From CAZWSX01 sp964636985 (GTDB taxonomy: Bacteria; Planctomycetota; Planctomycetia; Pirellulales; Pirellulaceae), in NCBI GenBank assembly GCA_964636985.1, contig CAZWSX010000001.1, forward strand, positions 434,001 through 498,000: a stretch of DNA of 64,000 bases. The letters are read 5' to 3'. The position numbers and the translations under genes are program-made. The first letter of the stretch is position 1. Each line of letters starts with the position of its first letter. Shown piece by piece: positions 42,691 to 50,243 of this stretch. The notes under the pieces were generated by a model. The model saw only the letters and a list, made by a program, of their open reading frames with translations, ran no database searches and was not told where the DNA came from.

Positions 42691-43656
42691 ATGACGAAGT
42701 CCACTGCTCTACGAACATTTTCGGTAGTGAGTGCGCTGTGCTTGAGCGTGGCGTCGCTTGCCTGTGCTCAAGACAGGGCACCGCAAGTCAGTTTGGATCA
42801 GCTCGTGGACGATCCGCCACTCTTCTTAGAGACTGCGCGCAAACGTTTCCAATGGGACGAGCCCGCTGAGCCGGCGAAGATCGTCGGGCCGATCTACTTT
42901 GTTGGCACCAAGGGACTGAGCGTCTTTCTCATCACGGGGTCCGAAGGGCATGTGATCCTCAACACCGGCATGCCCGGTTCGGGACCAATGATCGAGAAAT
43001 CGATCCGCAAACTCGGCTTCAAGCCGGAAGACGTCAAAATCTTGCTGACGGCTCACGCTCACATCGATCATGCCGGCGGGCACGCGTATCTCAAAAAAGC
43101 TTGTGGCGCGAAGATCGCCATGATTCAAGAAGAGAAGGATCTCTTCGAGTCGGGCGGCAAGTCCGACTTTCAGTACGGAGCCTACAAGGAGTTCGGGTTC
43201 GATCCAGCGAAGGTCGATATGGTCTTCCGCGACGGCGACGAGATCAAGCTCGGCGACATCACGCTCACAGCTCATTGGACCCCTGGCCACACCAAAGGCT
43301 CGACCACGTTCCTGACCCAAATCGTCGACAACGGAAAGAAGTACAGCATCGCGTTCCCCAATGGGACCAGCGTCAATCCCGGCTACCGATTGGTCGACAA
43401 GACTTCCTACGACGGCATCGTCGCCGACTATCGCCGAACATTCGCGGTGCTGGAACCGCTGCAAGCCGACATCTGGCTGCATCCCCACAACGAAACGTAT
43501 CGCTACGAGGAAAAGCTTGCCCGTTCGATGAAGGAAGGGGCCAAGGCTTGGATTGATCCCGAAGGGTACAAAAAGTGGATCACCGCGCAGCGGAGCAATT
43601 TCCTGGCGGCGCTTGAGAAGGAAGGCCAGCCGGCCGACGAAGCGACTCCAAAGTGA
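42691..43656 (+). CDS. Secreted metallo-beta-lactamase-fold hydrolase, class B3-like
   Basis: A 321-residue protein with a signal peptide ending ACAQD. The zinc-site motif is His122-x-His124-x-Asp126-His127 in TAHAHIDHAGGHAYL, with His200 in TPGHTKGST and His264/His266 in WLHPHNETY. The arrangement is that of subclass B3 metallo-beta-lactamases, but the first strand reads LNTGMPGSG where true enzymes often have Asp-Thr-Gly. Whether it hydrolyses beta-lactams or another lactone/ester is unknown. A cupin gene follows after 18 bases. Confidence 0.8.
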   Translation: MTKSTALRTFSVVSALCLSVASLACAQDRAPQVSLDQLVDDPPLFLETARKRFQWDEPAEPAKIVGPIYFVGTKGLSVFLITGSEGHVILNTGMPGSGPMIEKSIRKLGFKPEDVKILLTAHAHIDHAGGHAYLKKACGAKIAMIQEEKDLFESGGKSDFQYGAYKEFGFDPAKVDMVFRDGDEIKLGDITLTAHWTPGHTKGSTTFLTQIVDNGKKYSIAFPNGTSVNPGYRLVDKTSYDGIVADYRRTFAVLEPLQADIWLHPHNETYRYEEKLARSMKEGAKAWIDPEGYKKWITAQRSNFLAALEKEGQPADEATPK

Positions 43657-43674
43657 CGCTGCGGAGCTAGACCT

Positions 43675-43986
43675 ATGACCAATCTCTTCGCCGAGTTGCC
43701 GGGACGCCTTCCCGAAGAGCTCTTCGAAACGCTCTTTACAGGCACTAAGTTTCGCATCGAACGGATCGTCTCGTACGGTCACGCGTCGCCTGCGGGCTTC
43801 TGGTACGACCAGGATCAACACGAGTGGGTCGTCGTTCTCAAAGGGGCCGCGACCCTCCAGTTCGAAGACCGCTCGCTCGAGATGCGGCCGGGCGACTTCG
43901 TGAACATCCCTGCCCACCAGAAACATCGCGTCGCGTGGACCGCGCCCGACAAGCCGACGATCTGGCTGGCGGTGCACTACGACTAG
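43675..43986 (+). CDS. Small cupin-domain protein
   Basis: A 103-residue single cupin barrel. The first cupin motif is seen as HEWVVVLKGAATLQFEDRSLEMRPGDFVNIPA, split across residues about 48-80, and the second as HQKHRVAWTAPDKPT. The metal-binding His and Glu of motif 1 (QDQHEW) are there. It probably binds a metal ion; substrate unknown. Its position right after the metallo-hydrolase suggests co-transcription, and it is followed by the TetR operator region. Confidence 0.82.
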   Translation: MTNLFAELPGRLPEELFETLFTGTKFRIERIVSYGHASPAGFWYDQDQHEWVVVLKGAATLQFEDRSLEMRPGDFVNIPAHQKHRVAWTAPDKPTIWLAVHYD

Positions 43987-44040
43987 ATCCTTTGGGGGGG
44001 GCGAAAATGACATAAAATGGGTAGAAATCGAGTTGCTCTT

Positions 44041-44068
44041 GAACTGTACCGTCCGGTCGGTATAGTTC
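44041..44068. promoter_or_regulatory. 28-bp near-perfect palindrome, probable TetR operator
   Basis: GAACTGTACCGTCC / GGTCGGTATAGTTC. The two 14-base halves match as inverted repeats at 12 of 14 positions, with the core TACCGTCC/GGTCGGTA. It ends four bases before the TetR gene start. TetR regulators usually bind such sites in their own promoter, so this is likely the autoregulatory operator controlling the downstream exporter too. Confidence 0.8.
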
Positions 44069-44072
44069 AGGC

Positions 44073-44741
44073 ATGGCCACGGGAAAGCGCGATCCAAAAT
44101 CGAGTCGGTACGACATCCTAGCGGCAGCAGTCCATGTGATTGTCCGGCAGGGCATTCAGTCGTTAACCATCGACGCCGTCGCCGCCGAGGCGAATCTGAG
44201 CAAAGGGGGCGTTCTCTACCACTTCGCCAGCAAGGAAGCGCTGATCCGCGAGATGATCGCTTTCTGCCTGGGCGAGTTTCAGCAGCAGCTGGAAAGCCGC
44301 GTCGCTTTGGACCCCCATCCGCAGGGGCGATTCCTCCGCGCTTTCCTATCGATGTTGGCTCCGGAGACGGCTCCCAAAGACGGCAGCCCGGTCGCGGGGC
44401 TCGATCCGCAACAACAACGTCGCTTACATGCCGCTTTTATCGCTACGGTAATAGCGAACCCTGATATGGTCGCTGACGTTCGCCCCTTTTTCGGGTGGGC
44501 CCGCGAGCGCGCCACCGGCGATGGGCTCCCGCCAGACGAGGCGGTCACCATTTGGGCGGCGGCCGATGGGCTGTGGTTTTGGGACGTTGTCGGCGTCACT
44601 CCGCTCGACAATGCGTTACGGAAGCAAACCATCGAGCGGTTGATTGCGAAAACCTATCCCGTTGTTCCTCATAACTCCATGACCTCCCACGCGACGGCTC
44701 CCCAAGCGAAATCGTCCCTTTCCAAGGACACCCTCGGATGA
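44073..44741 (+). CDS. TetR-family transcriptional repressor
   Basis: A 222-residue regulator. The N-terminal helix-turn-helix is typical: SRYDILAAAVHVIVRQGIQSLTIDAVAAEA, then NLSKGGVLYHFASKEALIREM, spanning residues about 9-60. The C-terminal ligand-binding part (residues about 75-205) is helical, with a TetR_C-like WAAADGLWFWDVVG segment. It ends with an ATGA overlap with the membrane fusion protein gene, so the repressor and exporter form one operon: tetR-devB-devC-devA. Confidence 0.9.
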   Translation: MATGKRDPKSSRYDILAAAVHVIVRQGIQSLTIDAVAAEANLSKGGVLYHFASKEALIREMIAFCLGEFQQQLESRVALDPHPQGRFLRAFLSMLAPETAPKDGSPVAGLDPQQQRRLHAAFIATVIANPDMVADVRPFFGWARERATGDGLPPDEAVTIWAAADGLWFWDVVGVTPLDNALRKQTIERLIAKTYPVVPHNSMTSHATAPQAKSSLSKDTLG

Positions 44742-45961
44742 GTACCACGACGGCACCATCACAAATACCTAGCACGACGGCATCCAGCAATTCGCCGAAC
44801 GCTTCAACTGCGCGCCGCACGGCGACGCGTCCTCAGATCGAGTTCAACCAGCCAGTCGTTGGCCGGTGGTGGTTGTGGGGAGTGGTCGCGCTGGGGATCG
44901 CTTCGCTGGGGACGATCTTGTTGACACGCCCGGGCGTTCTGGCGGCGATCGCTTCCTCCGGTGGTAAGAACGCCCCCCAACCCGTCGCCATCGAGCCCAA
45001 GACGGACCTCAGCGACGCCGGTCGCGTCAGTTGCTTGGGGCGGATCGAGCCCCGCTCGCGCGTGATCAAGCTTTCCGCGCCCACCAGCCCCGAAGGAAAC
45101 CGCGTCCAGAAGCTCCTCGTCGACGAAAGCGATCGGGTCGAGCAAGGACAATTGCTGGCTGTTCTCGACACCTACGAGCGGCGCGAGGCGGTGGTCGCCG
45201 AGAAGCAAGGGAGCGTGAAAGTCGCCGAGGCGAAGCTCGCGCAAGTTAAAGCCGGTGCTAAGCCGGGCGACATCGCTGCTCAGCAGGCGATGGTTATCCG
45301 TGCGGAATCAGGTTTGCAACAGGCCGAAAACGAATACAAGCGTGTCGACACGCTTCGGCAGAAAAGCGTCAACTTAATTGCGGAGTCGGAGGTCGATAAG
45401 CGCCGCATGGAACGCGATACGGCCAAGCAAACGCTCGAACACGCCAAGGCGCAGCTCGTGGCCGTGAAGGAAGTTCGCGACGTCGACGTTAAACTGGCGC
45501 AAGCCGAAATCTCGGAAGCCAATGCCGAACTCGCCAAGGCCAATGCCGACCTCGCTTCAGCGCAGTTGATTGCCCCTATCGACGGAACGATTTTGAAAGT
45601 GCACGCTCGCTCGGGCGAACGCGTGGGAGACAAAGGCGTCGTCGAGATCGGCGATGTCGATCACATGTACGTCGTCGCCGAAGTGTACGAAGCCGACGTT
45701 CAGTTGATCGCCGAGAAGCAGCAAGCCCGCATCCAGCTTCCCAGTTGGAAAGACGAGATCTCCGGCGTGGTCGAACAGATCGGCAGCCAGATCGGCCGGA
45801 AGATCACGCTCGACAACGACCCCGTGGCCGACACCGACGCCCGCGTGATCGAAGTGCGCATTCGCCTGAGCGACTCGGACAGTGCCAAAGTCCGCCGCAT
45901 GACCAATATGCGTGTCGAAGTCACCATCGAGACGGGCCATCCCAACCGCGAAGCGCGATAG
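44738..45961 (+). CDS. devB: DevB-type membrane fusion protein (HlyD family)
   Basis: A 407-residue periplasmic adaptor. A membrane helix (WWLWGVVALGIASLGTILL) is followed by a first beta-lipoyl half (ISCLG-like VSCLGRIEPRSRVIKLSAP), a long coiled-coil hairpin (about residues 145-270, Ala/Glu/Lys-rich), and the second lipoyl half (LIAPIDGTILKVHARSGERVG) plus beta-barrel (YVVAEVYEADVQLI). The RIEP segment is characteristic of DevB. DevBCA exporters, known from cyanobacteria, move glycolipids or other substrates through TolC. Its start overlaps the TetR stop by four bases. Confidence 0.88.
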   Translation: MSTTTAPSQIPSTTASSNSPNASTARRTATRPQIEFNQPVVGRWWLWGVVALGIASLGTILLTRPGVLAAIASSGGKNAPQPVAIEPKTDLSDAGRVSCLGRIEPRSRVIKLSAPTSPEGNRVQKLLVDESDRVEQGQLLAVLDTYERREAVVAEKQGSVKVAEAKLAQVKAGAKPGDIAAQQAMVIRAESGLQQAENEYKRVDTLRQKSVNLIAESEVDKRRMERDTAKQTLEHAKAQLVAVKEVRDVDVKLAQAEISEANAELAKANADLASAQLIAPIDGTILKVHARSGERVGDKGVVEIGDVDHMYVVAEVYEADVQLIAEKQQARIQLPSWKDEISGVVEQIGSQIGRKITLDNDPVADTDARVIEVRIRLSDSDSAKVRRMTNMRVEVTIETGHPNREAR

Positions 45962-46018
45962 GCCGCTTCGCCGTTCGCACGCATCTCGCGCGTCGAACGC
46001 CATCCATCGTGTGGCGCC

Positions 46019-47179
46019 ATGAACCCCTTCGGACGCATTCCGCTCGCCTGGCTCCAGCTGACGCGTGAGAAAACGCGGCTGATGATCGCGCTGATGGGCG
46101 TGGGATTCGCGACGATCCTGATGTTCATGCAGATCGGCTTCCACGACGCGTTGTTCGACAACGCCGCGACCGTGCAGCACACGATGAAGTGCGACCTGGT
46201 GGTAATCAGCCGCACGTCCGAAGCTCTGTTCCGGATGCAGCAGTTCTCGCGTCGCAATTTGTATCGGCTCAGTTCCCATCCGCAAGTCGTGGCGGTGTCG
46301 CCCCTCAAAGTTGACACGGCTACCTGGAAAAACCCGGAAAGTGGCCGGCGACGCGCGATCTTCATGCTGGGCATCGATCCGCGAAACCCGATTCTGAGCT
46401 TGCCTGGGCTGGACGAGAATCTCGACCAACTCAACCGCACCGACGTTGTCTTCTTCGACGAACGCTCGCGGCTCGAGTTCGGAGCTGTGAAGGATTGGCT
46501 TCGTGCCGGGAGAACTGTCACGACCGAACTCAACCTGCGGCGCGTCGAGGTGAAGAACCTGGTCTCGCTGGGCGCCTCGTTCGCAGCAGATGGTAACGTC
46601 GTCGTCAGCGACGCCAACTTCCAACGCATTCAGCCCAACCGGCCGACGGGCTCGATCGATGTCGGGATGATCAAGTTGGCCGCGGGAGCGGACCTGGTCG
46701 CCGTGCAACGCGAACTCCAGGCGATGCTGCCGCCCGATTTGGTCGTTCTAACGATGCATCAGTTCGAGGAACGCGAAAAGGACTATTGGCGCGAAGCGAC
46801 TGCCATCGGCTTTGTGTTCAACATGGGCGTCGCGATGGGATTTGTCGTCGGCTTCGTGATCGTCTATCAGATCCTTTACACCGACGTCGCCAATCACTTG
46901 CCGCAGTACGCGACCCTCAAGGCGATGGGCTACACCGACTTCTATTTGCTGCAAGTCGTTTTGACGGAATCGCTGATGCTCTCGATGATGGGCTTTCTGC
47001 CGGGCCTGGCGATCTCGGCATGGCTTTATCACCTCACGCAAAAAGCGACCATGTTGCCGATGTACATTCATCCCGGTCGTCTTTTCATGATTCTAGGGCT
47101 GACCGTCTTGATGTGTGGCCTTTCCGGCTTCCTCGCTGTGCGAAAGCTCCGCCAGGCCGATCCCGCCGACGTGTTTTAA
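46019..47179 (+). CDS. devC: DevC-type ABC transporter permease (FtsX/MacB-like)
   Basis: A 386-residue permease with the MacB/FtsX topology: one N-terminal helix (MIALMGVGFATILMFMQIGF), a large periplasmic domain (about residues 45-245), and three C-terminal helices (VFNMGVAMGFVVGFVIVYQIL; LTESLMLSMMGFLPGLAISAWL; LFMILGLTVLMCGLSGFLAV). The DevC family signature 'PLAWLQLTREKTRL' is at the start. It would work mechanotransmission-style with DevA and DevB rather than move substrate through its own pore. Confidence 0.9.
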   Translation: MNPFGRIPLAWLQLTREKTRLMIALMGVGFATILMFMQIGFHDALFDNAATVQHTMKCDLVVISRTSEALFRMQQFSRRNLYRLSSHPQVVAVSPLKVDTATWKNPESGRRRAIFMLGIDPRNPILSLPGLDENLDQLNRTDVVFFDERSRLEFGAVKDWLRAGRTVTTELNLRRVEVKNLVSLGASFAADGNVVVSDANFQRIQPNRPTGSIDVGMIKLAAGADLVAVQRELQAMLPPDLVVLTMHQFEEREKDYWREATAIGFVFNMGVAMGFVVGFVIVYQILYTDVANHLPQYATLKAMGYTDFYLLQVVLTESLMLSMMGFLPGLAISAWLYHLTQKATMLPMYIHPGRLFMILGLTVLMCGLSGFLAVRKLRQADPADVF

Positions 47180-47198
47180 CGAGAGATGAATCAAGATC

Positions 47199-47927
47199 AT
47201 GTCGCGCGATAACACGGCCAACGATTCCCAAGCCAACTACGACTTCGTCGTCGACGCGCGGGGCGTCAATTTTTCGTTCGGCAAAGGAGATCTGAGCAAG
47301 CAGATCTTGTTCGATGTCGACGTGCAAATTCGCCCCGGCGAGATCGTCTTGCTCACCGGGCCGTCGGGCTCCGGAAAAACGACGCTGCTCACGCTGATCG
47401 GCGGGCTGCGAACCGTTCGCGACGGCAGCTTGCACGTCTTCGGGCACCAGCTTCGCGGACTCTCGCAGCAACAGCTGGCCCCTGTCCGACGGCACATCGG
47501 TTTCATTTTCCAGGCGCACAATCTGCTTAACTTTCTGACGGCTCGGCAGAACGTGCAAATGTCGCTCGAACTGCACCCTCGGTACAGCCACGCCGAAGCA
47601 AAACGTCGCGCCTCCGAGATGCTCGACATGGTTGGTTTGTCCAATCGCCGCGAATACTACCCCGACAACCTCTCCGGCGGACAACGCCAGCGGGTGGCCA
47701 TTGCCCGGGCATTGGCGGCGCAGCCGAAGCTGGTGTTGGCCGACGAACCCACGGCCGCTCTCGACGGAAAATCAGGCCGCGAAGTCGTCGACCTGATGCA
47801 GCAGCTGGCACGGGAGCAAGGTTGCCCCATCTTGATGGTCACGCACGACAACCGGGTGCTCGATATCGCCGATCGGATCGTCCATATGGAGGACGGGCGA
47901 ATCGCGGAGAAGTCGCTCGCCAAGTAA
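47199..47927 (+). CDS. devA: DevA-type ABC transporter ATP-binding protein
   Basis: A 242-residue ATPase. Motifs: Walker A GPSGSGKTTLL, Q-loop FIFQAHNLLNFLTA, signature LSGGQRQRVAIARAL, Walker B KLVLADEPTAAL, and the switch His in LMVTHDNRVLDIADR. It completes the export operon, 19 bases after devC. Confidence 0.95.
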   Translation: MSRDNTANDSQANYDFVVDARGVNFSFGKGDLSKQILFDVDVQIRPGEIVLLTGPSGSGKTTLLTLIGGLRTVRDGSLHVFGHQLRGLSQQQLAPVRRHIGFIFQAHNLLNFLTARQNVQMSLELHPRYSHAEAKRRASEMLDMVGLSNRREYYPDNLSGGQRQRVAIARALAAQPKLVLADEPTAALDGKSGREVVDLMQQLAREQGCPILMVTHDNRVLDIADRIVHMEDGRIAEKSLAK

Positions 47928-47996
47928 AACCGCTCTTCCGAGCCGTCCATCGGGCGACGTGGCAGGCAATTCAAACGTCGCCTTGCTCCGCCGCGC

Positions 47997-48542
47997 TTAC
48001 TTCGTGCGACTTAGGAGAGTCGCACCACGGGTGGGCAATTTCCGGGGACTTGGTTGGATCTTGGGAATCACTTTTTCGTCCCTTTGGAAGACCAACTCCT
48101 TTCCATCTGGCGTATCGACGAGTTTCGCCGGAACTGGAAGTGCTTCCAGCAACTCTTCGTCGGTGAGTTCTACTACATTCCACTCCGGCGTCACGGGGGC
48201 TGGTTCTTCGACCACCACTAGCTTGCCGCGAGGCCGCTTCTTCCCGGCCGATTTCACTTCTGTCGATTCAGCCTCGGGGCGCTGCGATTCCATCGGCGCA
48301 TGATTAGCGACTTGTTGGCTGGTGGCCGCCGGCGCGAATTGCCACGCAATCGCAGCCAGCGCGAGCGGAAGTGCAACCAGCGAGGCAGCCACGACCGCCC
48401 GCACGATGCGACGTCGCTTGCGGTGGCGGCGTACTTCGGCGAGCGTTGCGGAAAGGATCGGCGCGTTTGCGTTGCCCGCGTTGGCGTCGCTGGAATCGGA
48501 CGCCATGTCGTGCCATAGTTCATCTAATTGTGGTCGGTTCAT
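47997..48542 (-). CDS. Putative membrane anti-sigma factor
   Basis: A 181-residue protein with one membrane helix (AVVAASLVALPLALAAIAWQF) after a charged N-terminus (MNRPQLDELWHDMASD). The C-terminal part is a Pro/Lys-rich periplasmic region. There is no zinc-binding HxxxCxxC. It overlaps the sigma-factor gene by four bases, and that arrangement plus topology supports an anti-sigma role; sequence alone does not prove it. Confidence 0.65.
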   Translation of the reverse strand: MNRPQLDELWHDMASDSSDANAGNANAPILSATLAEVRRHRKRRRIVRAVVAASLVALPLALAAIAWQFAPAATSQQVANHAPMESQRPEAESTEVKSAGKKRPRGKLVVVEEPAPVTPEWNVVELTDEELLEALPVPAKLVDTPDGKELVFQRDEKVIPKIQPSPRKLPTRGATLLSRTK

Positions 48543-49222
48543 CTTTCTTGCTCCTGTCGGTTCATTCGTTCTAGCTGGTTGCGCAAGGCCTGGCGAGCGC
48601 GGGTGAGCCGCGACTCGATCGCCTTCTCGCTGGTTTCGTACTGGCGGGCAATTTCGCGAACGCTGGTCCCGTCGAGGTACTTGCTCCGCAAAAGTGCGGC
48701 ATCGCTGGCATCGATGCTCGCGAGAGCATTATCGAGTACGTCCGCGTCACTCTTGCTATCCTCCGGATGGTATTCCTCGACTGTGGTGCGTAGGAAGCCC
48801 GCCCAGCTCTCAATAAACCTTTGCCACCGGCTCAGCTTGCGGCCGTGGTCGGCGGCCACGCTTCGCACGATCCGCGTGAGCCATTGCCAAAAGGCATTCT
48901 CATCTTCGAATCGCCGGATGTGCCGCACCACGCGGAGCATCGTTTCCTGCACCAAATCGTTGGCGACGTCCACGTGCCCGCGCGCCAGGACAAAGGCGTA
49001 CCGGAAGAGTCGCGCGTGATACAAACCATGGAACTGGACAAAGGCCGATTCGTCGAGCGCCGCCATCTTGTGGGTCAGCGCGGCCACTCCAGGCGAGAGT
49101 TCGGGAGTGACCATGCAAATTCGAATCGCCTGAGTCGGGAGAGAGGAGCAAACGTCGCTCGCCACCCCCGGGATCTCAGGGGCTTCGATCGTTGGTGATG
49201 GCCCGACATCGTCGCGTGCCAT
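48539..49222 (-). CDS. ECF-type RNA polymerase sigma factor
   Basis: A sigma-70 family factor of the ECF type. Region 2 is DVANDLVQETMLRVVRHIRRFEDENAFWQWLTRIVRSVAADH (residues about 85-130 in two parts); region 4 is the helix-turn-helix KYLDGTSVREIARQYETSEKAIESRLTRAR. The start is uncertain: ATG at 49222 gives 227 residues, ATG at 49114 gives a more usual 191. A longer frame overlapping the upstream gene is less likely. It overlaps the downstream putative anti-sigma gene by four bases. Confidence 0.87.
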   Translation of the reverse strand: MARDDVGPSPTIEAPEIPGVASDVCSSLPTQAIRICMVTPELSPGVAALTHKMAALDESAFVQFHGLYHARLFRYAFVLARGHVDVANDLVQETMLRVVRHIRRFEDENAFWQWLTRIVRSVAADHGRKLSRWQRFIESWAGFLRTTVEEYHPEDSKSDADVLDNALASIDASDAALLRSKYLDGTSVREIARQYETSEKAIESRLTRARQALRNQLERMNRQEQER

Positions 49223-49271
49223 TTCGAATTCCGATGAACAAGTCGGAAGCACGATTGTCCCGCGCGGGCGA

Positions 49272-50153
49272 TTAGTGGAAGCCGCCCCCGCCTCCTCCGC
49301 CCATTCCGCCACTCATACCACCTCCCATGCCTCCCATGCCACCGCCGAATCCGCCCATACCGCCACCCATGCCCCCCATGGCCGGCGGAGCGCCGCGAAC
49401 GTTTGGAACTTCGACCACTTCGCCTCCCAGCGCCGTGACGACCGAGCCGACGATTTCAATTTCTTCGAATGTGCCGGCCACAATCAGAATGTGCGACTGC
49501 GGATGCATCTTGACGGTCGGAAGTTTTTGGACCGGTGTCCCCTTTGCTGTGGCCAAAGTTTCGATCGCGGACTTGGTCAAATCCAGGATCTCGTTGAGCG
49601 ATTCGTCCTGCGCTTTGGGTTTGTCTTTGTCGGCGACGGGTGGCAAGCGAAAGATTCGGCCGACGACGAAAGCCGACATGGGATTTTCACGCGCATCCTG
49701 CACACGAATGACGACGTCGCCCGAACGGACAGGCTTCTCGCCGTCGCCCATGTCGATTTGAAACTGGCTATCAGCCGCTTCGGCAATCGTCTCGAGCGCC
49801 AGCCTCAGGTTGACGCGACGCAGCGTGCACTCGGGAACGGACAGTTTTCGCAAGTTGGCGGGGACGATCACAGTGCAATCCAAGATCGAACTCAAGTCGC
49901 GGCAGAATTCGCCTAGCTCGGTCGGTTCGTAAACGATGAACTTGCGAAATTGGACATTTTCGGCCGGCGTCGATTCCAGCGTGCCGTTGAACGTTTCTTC
50001 GTCTCCTTCCACATCGATCAAAATGCTTCGCGAGACGATGCGCGTGGTATTCGTTTTCTGATCGAAAGTGAAGGTTGCCGGATTTTCCTGCGCCACAGCA
50101 AGGTTTGGGGATATTCCCAGCAACAAGATCAAAATGCCAAGGGCGGTGCGCAC
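49272..50153 (-). CDS. Secreted protein with STN-like domain and Gly/Met-rich tail
   Basis: A 293-residue protein with a signal peptide (RTALGILILLLGISPNLAVAQE), starting at GTG 50153 with a GGGAGA site. Residues about 70-135 (EFCRDLSSILDCTVIVPANL, LRLALETIAEAADSQFQI) resemble the secretin/TonB short N-terminal (STN) fold. The next part (HPQSHILIVAGTFEEIEIV, residues about 215-245) resembles a secretin N1-type repeat. The end is a GGMGG-type tail of about 40 residues made almost only of Gly and Met. It precedes the sigma/anti-sigma pair on the same strand. Confidence 0.68.
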   Translation of the reverse strand: MRTALGILILLLGISPNLAVAQENPATFTFDQKTNTTRIVSRSILIDVEGDEETFNGTLESTPAENVQFRKFIVYEPTELGEFCRDLSSILDCTVIVPANLRKLSVPECTLRRVNLRLALETIAEAADSQFQIDMGDGEKPVRSGDVVIRVQDARENPMSAFVVGRIFRLPPVADKDKPKAQDESLNEILDLTKSAIETLATAKGTPVQKLPTVKMHPQSHILIVAGTFEEIEIVGSVVTALGGEVVEVPNVRGAPPAMGGMGGGMGGFGGGMGGMGGGMSGGMGGGGGGGFH

Positions 50154-50243
50154 GGTGGAAATCTCCCGGAGAAGCGACGGACAAGACCGACTACATCTAA
50201 GATAAACGCCGCTTCACCCGCAATCCTTCGCGAAATCGAAGAA

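Noticed and set aside
42826..44097. 423-residue minus-strand frame over the metallo-hydrolase and cupin
   Set aside because: It would span two strongly supported genes and a regulator start, with no domain of its own.
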